Part shown: positions 4,666 through 8,379 of the stretch, in pieces
How the letters are laid out: each line of letters starts with the position of its first letter
Numbering within the stretch: position 1 is the first letter of the stretch
Origin: Haloarculaceae archaeon
GTDB lineage: Archaea > Halobacteriota > Halobacteria > Halobacteriales > Haloarculaceae
Direction: 5' to 3'
Length of the DNA stretch: 8,379 bases
NCBI GenBank assembly: GCA_028274885.1
Contig: JAQCMX010000226.1
Coordinates: 1 to 8,379 of the forward strand
Position numbers and translations under genes: made by a program
Notes under the pieces: model-generated
The model's database searches: none
What the model was told of the DNA's origin: nothing
Seen by the model: the letters and a program-made list of their open reading frames with translations, nothing else

Positions 4666-5727
4666 ATGCGCGTCGCGCTGGTTGCGATGGAAACGACGGT
4701 GCGTCACGATACGCCTGAGAACCGTCGGATTGAACGGGTCGCACACCAGCTCGCCGGCCAATCTCACGATGTCACCCTCTTTTGTCCACAGTGGTGGAAC
4801 GATTATACCGACAAGCGCCTCGTCGACGGTGTCACGTACCGTGGCGTGACGGTCGGATCAGCCAGCACTTCCTTTGCTGTCCGTCTTCCTGTTTTGTTGG
4901 CCCGTCATCGTCCCGACGTGGTGCATACCCGCCCTGTCCCACCCAGACAGGTCCGTGCGGCGAGCATCGGGAGCACCCTGGCCCGCGCGCCGCTTGTTGT
5001 CGAATGGTATGGGAACGAAGACCTCCCGGATCGCAGCCGTTCGAAGCGTGCCATCGTGACCAAACCCGACCAGCTAATCACACCCTCCGAACTAGTTCGG
5101 ACACGGGTTCGCGAACTCGGTGCCGACGACGACACTGTAACGGTCATCCCGGAGAGTATCGACTACGACCGGATCCAGACAGTCGAGCCCGCCCAAGGGG
5201 TTGACGTGGCCTACGCACACCCACTTGACGAGACCGCAAACATCGAAGACCTTCTCCTCGGGTTGGCGGAGCTGCGTGATCGGGACTGGTCAGCAACGAT
5301 CATCGGCGACGGTCCCAAACGGGAGGCCTACGAGCAGGAGACGGCGGATCTGCGCATCGACGACCGTGTCAGCTTCGTCGGAGCCTGCGACCGCAAACGG
5401 CGTCTGCGCATCTATCGTGGGGCCCACGCGTTCGTCCAGACCGCATACAGGGAGTGTTTTGCGACGGAGCTGCTCTGGGCACTCGCCTGTGGTTGTGTCG
5501 GCGTTATCCAGTACCAAGCCGAATCGAGCGCCCACGAACTGATCGAGAACTACCAACGCAGCTACCAGGTGACAAATCCACAGCAACTCGCGGACGCGAT
5601 TGTCGATGCCGGCGGGTTCGCCCATCAGACAGGGGATCAGGAGTGGTCCCGATTCGACCACGAGCGTATCATCGAACAGTATCCGGCGGTGTACCGCGAT
5701 TGCAGGGAGGAGTTCGGGATACGGTGA
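4666..5727 (+). CDS. Glycosyltransferase family 4 protein
   Basis: A 353-residue GT-B glycosyltransferase, TGA at 5725-5727. I chose the ATG at 4666 because the protein then starts with MRVALVAMET, the first beta strand of the N-terminal Rossmann domain, and because a TATA-like box lies at the right distance; the frame is open back to an ATG at 4585 but the extra 27 residues look like non-coding sequence. The N-terminal acceptor domain includes HDVTLFCPQWW (34-44) and RPDVVHTRP (82-90). The C-terminal donor domain includes VTVIPESIDYDRI (158-170), TIIGDGPKREAYE (211-223), DRVSFVGA (233-240) and ECFATELLWALACGCVG (263-279). In most GT4 enzymes the last block holds a Glu-x7-Glu pair; here the first Glu is Glu263 and the second position is Trp271. 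No signal or membrane segment is seen, so it acts in the cytoplasm, probably with a nucleotide sugar. Acceptor unknown. It converges on folCP with an 11-bp gap. Confidence 0.9.
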   Translation: MRVALVAMETTVRHDTPENRRIERVAHQLAGQSHDVTLFCPQWWNDYTDKRLVDGVTYRGVTVGSASTSFAVRLPVLLARHRPDVVHTRPVPPRQVRAASIGSTLARAPLVVEWYGNEDLPDRSRSKRAIVTKPDQLITPSELVRTRVRELGADDDTVTVIPESIDYDRIQTVEPAQGVDVAYAHPLDETANIEDLLLGLAELRDRDWSATIIGDGPKREAYEQETADLRIDDRVSFVGACDRKRRLRIYRGAHAFVQTAYRECFATELLWALACGCVGVIQYQAESSAHELIENYQRSYQVTNPQQLADAIVDAGGFAHQTGDQEWSRFDHERIIEQYPAVYRDCREEFGIR

Positions 5728-5737
5728 ACGATCGTTC
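5726..5737. repeat. 12-bp palindrome between two convergent stop codons
   Basis: GAACGATCGTTC is a perfect palindrome covering the end of the glycosyltransferase TGA and nearly all of the 11-bp gap to the folCP stop at 5741-5739. It is symmetrical for both transcripts, so it could help end both, but it has no loop or adjacent T-run. A chance occurrence is also possible. Confidence 0.35.
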
Positions 5738-5738
5738 G

Positions 5739-8291
5739 TCACTCACGCCACGTGGGCTCCGGATCTGTGTTCCCGACCTGTGATCCGGAACTACGTGCAG
5801 TCTCGACGACGTCAACAGCAGCAGCGTTCGCGGCGACGTCGTGGACCCGGACGATGTCCGCGCCACGCTCTGTGGCCAGTGCTGTTGCCGCGACAGTGGA
5901 CTCGTAGCTGTCGTCCGAATCCCGGCCGACGTGATCGAACATCGATTTGTGTGAGTGACCGACCAGCACCGGACAGCCAAGCCCCTGCAGTTCACCGAGA
6001 CGGTCGAGTAACTCGAAACTCTCCGTCGAGGTCTTGCCAAAGCCGAGTCCGGGATCGACGATAATCTGGGATCGGTCCAGCCCGGCTTTCTCCGCCAACG
6101 CCACACGTTCCTCGAGTCTGTCGATCACATCCTCGACGACATCGTCGTAGTGAACCTCGGTTTCGGGATCGACCGGGGTTTTGATCGAATGCATCACCAC
6201 TACTGGAAGATCGTACTCCGCAGCCACCAGACGCATCTCCGGGTCCGCAAGCCCCGAGACGTCGTTGAGAATATCGGCACCAGCCTCGATCGCAGATCTG
6301 GCAACCGCGGCCTTGCGCGTGTCGATCGAGAGGGCAACGTCCAGGTCTGCCAGCGCTTCGACCACCGGGAGCACACGCTCCTTTTCGTCCTGAACCGGAA
6401 CTGGTGTGGCCCCTGGACGGGTCGATTCCCCACCCACGTCCACGATGTCAGCCCCGGCCTCGACCATCGCACGTGCCCTGGCGATTGCGTCCCCGCTGTC
6501 TTCGAACTCACCGCCGTCGTGGAAGCTGTCGGGTGTGACGTTCAGTATCCCCATTACCGCGGTTCCGTCTTCCCAGGGGTAGCCGTGTCGGTCGTGTTCG
6601 GTCCCACCGTCGAGTGTCTGTCGTAACTCCTCGGCAAACGGGGCCAGCCCGTACGGCTGGCCGGGGAGTCTCTCGACGAGCTGTCTGAACTGGGCTAATG
6701 TCGCCATCATAACCACCGCGAGCGGTTCCTCGTTCCGGTTTTCCAGCCCCGAAACGGCACAGTCCCCGCCCAGCGAGAGCAACTCCTCTTTGAGATACTG
6801 TGCCTGTCGTGGCCGGACCCGGGTCTTGACGACCCGGTGTACGCCCTTGCCACGCATCCGCCAGATCCCTGGGTCGGTGACGTGAGCGTTGTCGACGACC
6901 GCTGTGGCTCTCTCGATCGAGTCGACCCGTTTTGGGATTTTCGTCCGTGTCCAGCGGTTTCGCGCCTCCGCAACCGTATAGAGCGATCCCGTGACGAGCA
7001 CGCAGTCCCCCTCACTGGCCGTCTCCAGTACGTCGTTTACAGCCCCGGCCACGTCAGAACGTGTCTCCACCGCGGCATCGATTTCGGCTTCGAAAGCCCG
7101 CGCGAGCACCTGTTGATCCTCGGCCCTGTCGCGATCCGGATGGCAGGCGACCACTCGATCGGCCTCCTCGAAGGCGCTCGCGATCCCGCGGTGGTCCTTG
7201 TCGGCCATCGCGCCAACGACGAGATGTAAGTCGTCGAACTCGAACCGATCAAGCGTTTCGGCGACCGCCTCACAGCCACGGGGGTTGTGTGCGCCATCGA
7301 GCACGACCAGCGGCGTTTGGTTCATGATCTCGAACCGACCAGGGAAATGTGCATTTCTAAAACCGCGGGTGATCGCCCGTTCGTACGTCGATTCGACCGA
7401 CTCGTCCCCCAGATCGAGGGTCTGCAGGACCTGTCTCACGACCGTCGCACTGATCCCCGCGTTCCGGGCCTGGTGGACACCGAGAAGTGGCAGACGAGTC
7501 CGCACTGACGTTTCGGAATCTGTAATCGTCACCGCACTTTCTAACCCGTCCCGACCGTGATACGTGACGACGGTGTCTGCCGACTCGGGCGCTGTCTGTT
7601 CGCTGGTGGGTGCCTGGGCCGGGGCACTCTCTTCGTCTCGTACCGCGACCCGGTTTTTCTGTTGCACCACCTCTTCGATCGCCGACAGCGCCTCGTCCCG
7701 TGCGCCCGTGACGAGCGGTCTATCCCCCGGTGTGACCGCCGCTTTGTCGCGTGCGATCGTATCAACACTGTCGCCAAGGATCTCCGTGTGTTCGAGTGCG
7801 ACAGTCGTGACCGCACTGGCGATCGGATCGACGACGCTCGTGGCATCGTGTTTGCCGCCGATACCGACTTCGAGTACCGCAACGTCGACATCGAGTCGCC
7901 CGAAGTTCCACAGGGCGAGTGCCGTCAGGGCCTCGAAGAATGTGGGTGCCAGACCTTCGCTCGCTCGATCAGTGACGTACGTTTCGATCGACTCTACAAA
8001 CTCGACGAGCCCCGCCTTGGAGAGTTTGCGGCCGTTGACGCGGACACGGTCGCGCACGTCATCCAGGTGGGGGGATGTGTAAAGGCCAACGTCGAGACCC
8101 GCCTCTCGGAGAGCCGCCTCGACCATCCGCGCCGTCGAACCCTTCCCGTTGGTCCCGGCAATCTGGACGGCTGCAAACTCCTCGTGGGGATCGCCCACGT
8201 GATCGAGTAAAGCGGCTGTCGCGTCCGTCCCCGGGCGGGGAGGATACCGTCGGAGATCGAAGATGTAATTGGCCGCCTCGTGAAACTCCAT
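5739..8291 (-). CDS. folCP: Bifunctional dihydrofolate synthase / dihydropteroate synthase (FolC-FolP fusion)
   Basis: One chain of 850 residues joins two steps of folate synthesis: FolP condenses the pterin diphosphate with p-aminobenzoate, and FolC adds glutamate to dihydropteroate using ATP. I prefer ATG at 8291-8289 (MEFHEAANYIF) because a TATA-like box lies about 27 bases before it; a GTG at 8303-8301 would add four residues. Numbering from that GTG, FolC spans about 5-450: P-loop GTNGKGST (50-57), EVGIGGKHDATSVV (145-158), HTEILG (172-177), DKAAV with Lys187 (the lysine that is carbamylated in the family) and LDGAHNPRG (335-343). Residues 214-250 are an acidic, Ala/Pro/Thr-rich insertion. 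Residues 455-575 form a linking domain with AQYLKEELLSLGGDCAVSGL, seen as an N-terminal extension in some dihydropteroate synthases. FolP follows: ILNVTPDSFHDGG (586-598), GGESTRPGA (624-632), SIDT (659-662), IVDPGLGFGKT (748-758), GHSHKSMF (782-789) and RVHDV (819-823). FolCP fusions are known in haloarchaea. One oddity is His785, where most FolP proteins have Arg before the catalytic Lys. Confidence 0.96.
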   Translation of the reverse strand: MEFHEAANYIFDLRRYPPRPGTDATAALLDHVGDPHEEFAAVQIAGTNGKGSTARMVEAALREAGLDVGLYTSPHLDDVRDRVRVNGRKLSKAGLVEFVESIETYVTDRASEGLAPTFFEALTALALWNFGRLDVDVAVLEVGIGGKHDATSVVDPIASAVTTVALEHTEILGDSVDTIARDKAAVTPGDRPLVTGARDEALSAIEEVVQQKNRVAVRDEESAPAQAPTSEQTAPESADTVVTYHGRDGLESAVTITDSETSVRTRLPLLGVHQARNAGISATVVRQVLQTLDLGDESVESTYERAITRGFRNAHFPGRFEIMNQTPLVVLDGAHNPRGCEAVAETLDRFEFDDLHLVVGAMADKDHRGIASAFEEADRVVACHPDRDRAEDQQVLARAFEAEIDAAVETRSDVAGAVNDVLETASEGDCVLVTGSLYTVAEARNRWTRTKIPKRVDSIERATAVVDNAHVTDPGIWRMRGKGVHRVVKTRVRPRQAQYLKEELLSLGGDCAVSGLENRNEEPLAVVMMATLAQFRQLVERLPGQPYGLAPFAEELRQTLDGGTEHDRHGYPWEDGTAVMGILNVTPDSFHDGGEFEDSGDAIARARAMVEAGADIVDVGGESTRPGATPVPVQDEKERVLPVVEALADLDVALSIDTRKAAVARSAIEAGADILNDVSGLADPEMRLVAAEYDLPVVVMHSIKTPVDPETEVHYDDVVEDVIDRLEERVALAEKAGLDRSQIIVDPGLGFGKTSTESFELLDRLGELQGLGCPVLVGHSHKSMFDHVGRDSDDSYESTVAATALATERGADIVRVHDVAANAAAVDVVETARSSGSQVGNTDPEPTWRE

Positions 8292-8314
8292 GCCTGTGCT
8301 CACCGCCCCTGCGT

Positions 8315-8324
8315 GCTTTACTTT
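8315..8324 (-). promoter_or_regulatory. TATA-like promoter element of folCP
   Basis: On the minus strand AAAGTAAAGC lies 24-33 bases before the ATG at 8291. This is the leaderless spacing for haloarchaea. From the alternative GTG at 8303 the distance would be only about 12-21 bases, too short, so the element helps to choose the ATG. Part of the region is still open in the folCP frame to the window edge, so an upstream start outside the window cannot be strictly excluded. Confidence 0.5.
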
Positions 8325-8357
8325 GACGGTCCGGTGAGTCCGAGCCCCGAGCAGACG

Positions 8358-8379
8358 TCCCGTCGCCGTCCCGTCGCCG
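8358..8379. repeat. Two tandem 11-bp copies at the window edge
   Basis: TCCCGTCGCCG occurs twice in direct tandem at 8358-8368 and 8369-8379. The array may continue beyond the window. In GC-rich haloarchaeal DNA such short repeats can be slippage products, and no function is evident. Confidence 0.5.

Noticed and set aside
8292..8303. GTG start for folCP at 8303
   Set aside because: It would leave the TATA-like box only 12-21 bases upstream; ATG 8291 fits both the promoter spacing and the usual FolC start.
1..8379. CRISPR array, tRNA, rRNA or integrase attachment site
   Set aside because: No regularly spaced repeats, no cloverleaf-like sequence and no integrase gene were found on either strand by eye.

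Overview
The window comes from a halophilic archaeon (class Halobacteria). The predicted proteins are rich in Asp and Glu, the coding DNA is GC-rich, several genes have an AT-rich box about 27 bases before the start codon (leaderless transcription), and a lipoprotein carries a twin-arginine plus lipobox signal. The single-chain FolC-FolP protein and the DUF5799 protein are also typical of this class. Genus and species cannot be read from the sequence.

Layout. Positions 1-249 (minus) hold the first 83 codons of an insertion-sequence transposase cut by the window edge. Positions 250-631 contain no credible gene but hold inverted repeats, notably a perfect 15-bp pair at 523-537 and 618-632. Next comes a minus-strand run, read from high to low coordinates: a beta-helix spike-like protein (3150-2653), a PAAR tip protein (2650-2357), a Tat-exported lipoprotein (2306-1161) and a DUF5799 protein (1090-632). 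Upstream of it and also on minus is a two-gene unit: a small Cys-containing protein (4508-4134) and a SAM-dependent methyltransferase (4130-3261). A family-4 glycosyltransferase (4666-5727, plus) is divergent from that unit. It converges on folCP (8291-5739, minus), the bifunctional dihydrofolate synthase/dihydropteroate synthase of folate synthesis.

How the genes work together. The most unusual part is the spike-PAAR pair. In contractile injection systems and contractile phage tails, a beta-helical needle is capped by a zinc-binding PAAR protein. Here the two genes are 2 nt apart, have their own promoter, and have no sheath, tube, baseplate or ATPase gene beside them in the window. A surface lipoprotein and a DUF5799 protein follow on the same strand. 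This could be a detached module of a haloarchaeal contractile system, a remnant, or an independent surface device; the sequence alone cannot decide. The methyltransferase unit and the glycosyltransferase look like cell-envelope or small-molecule modification genes, but their substrates are not evident. folCP is a housekeeping gene.
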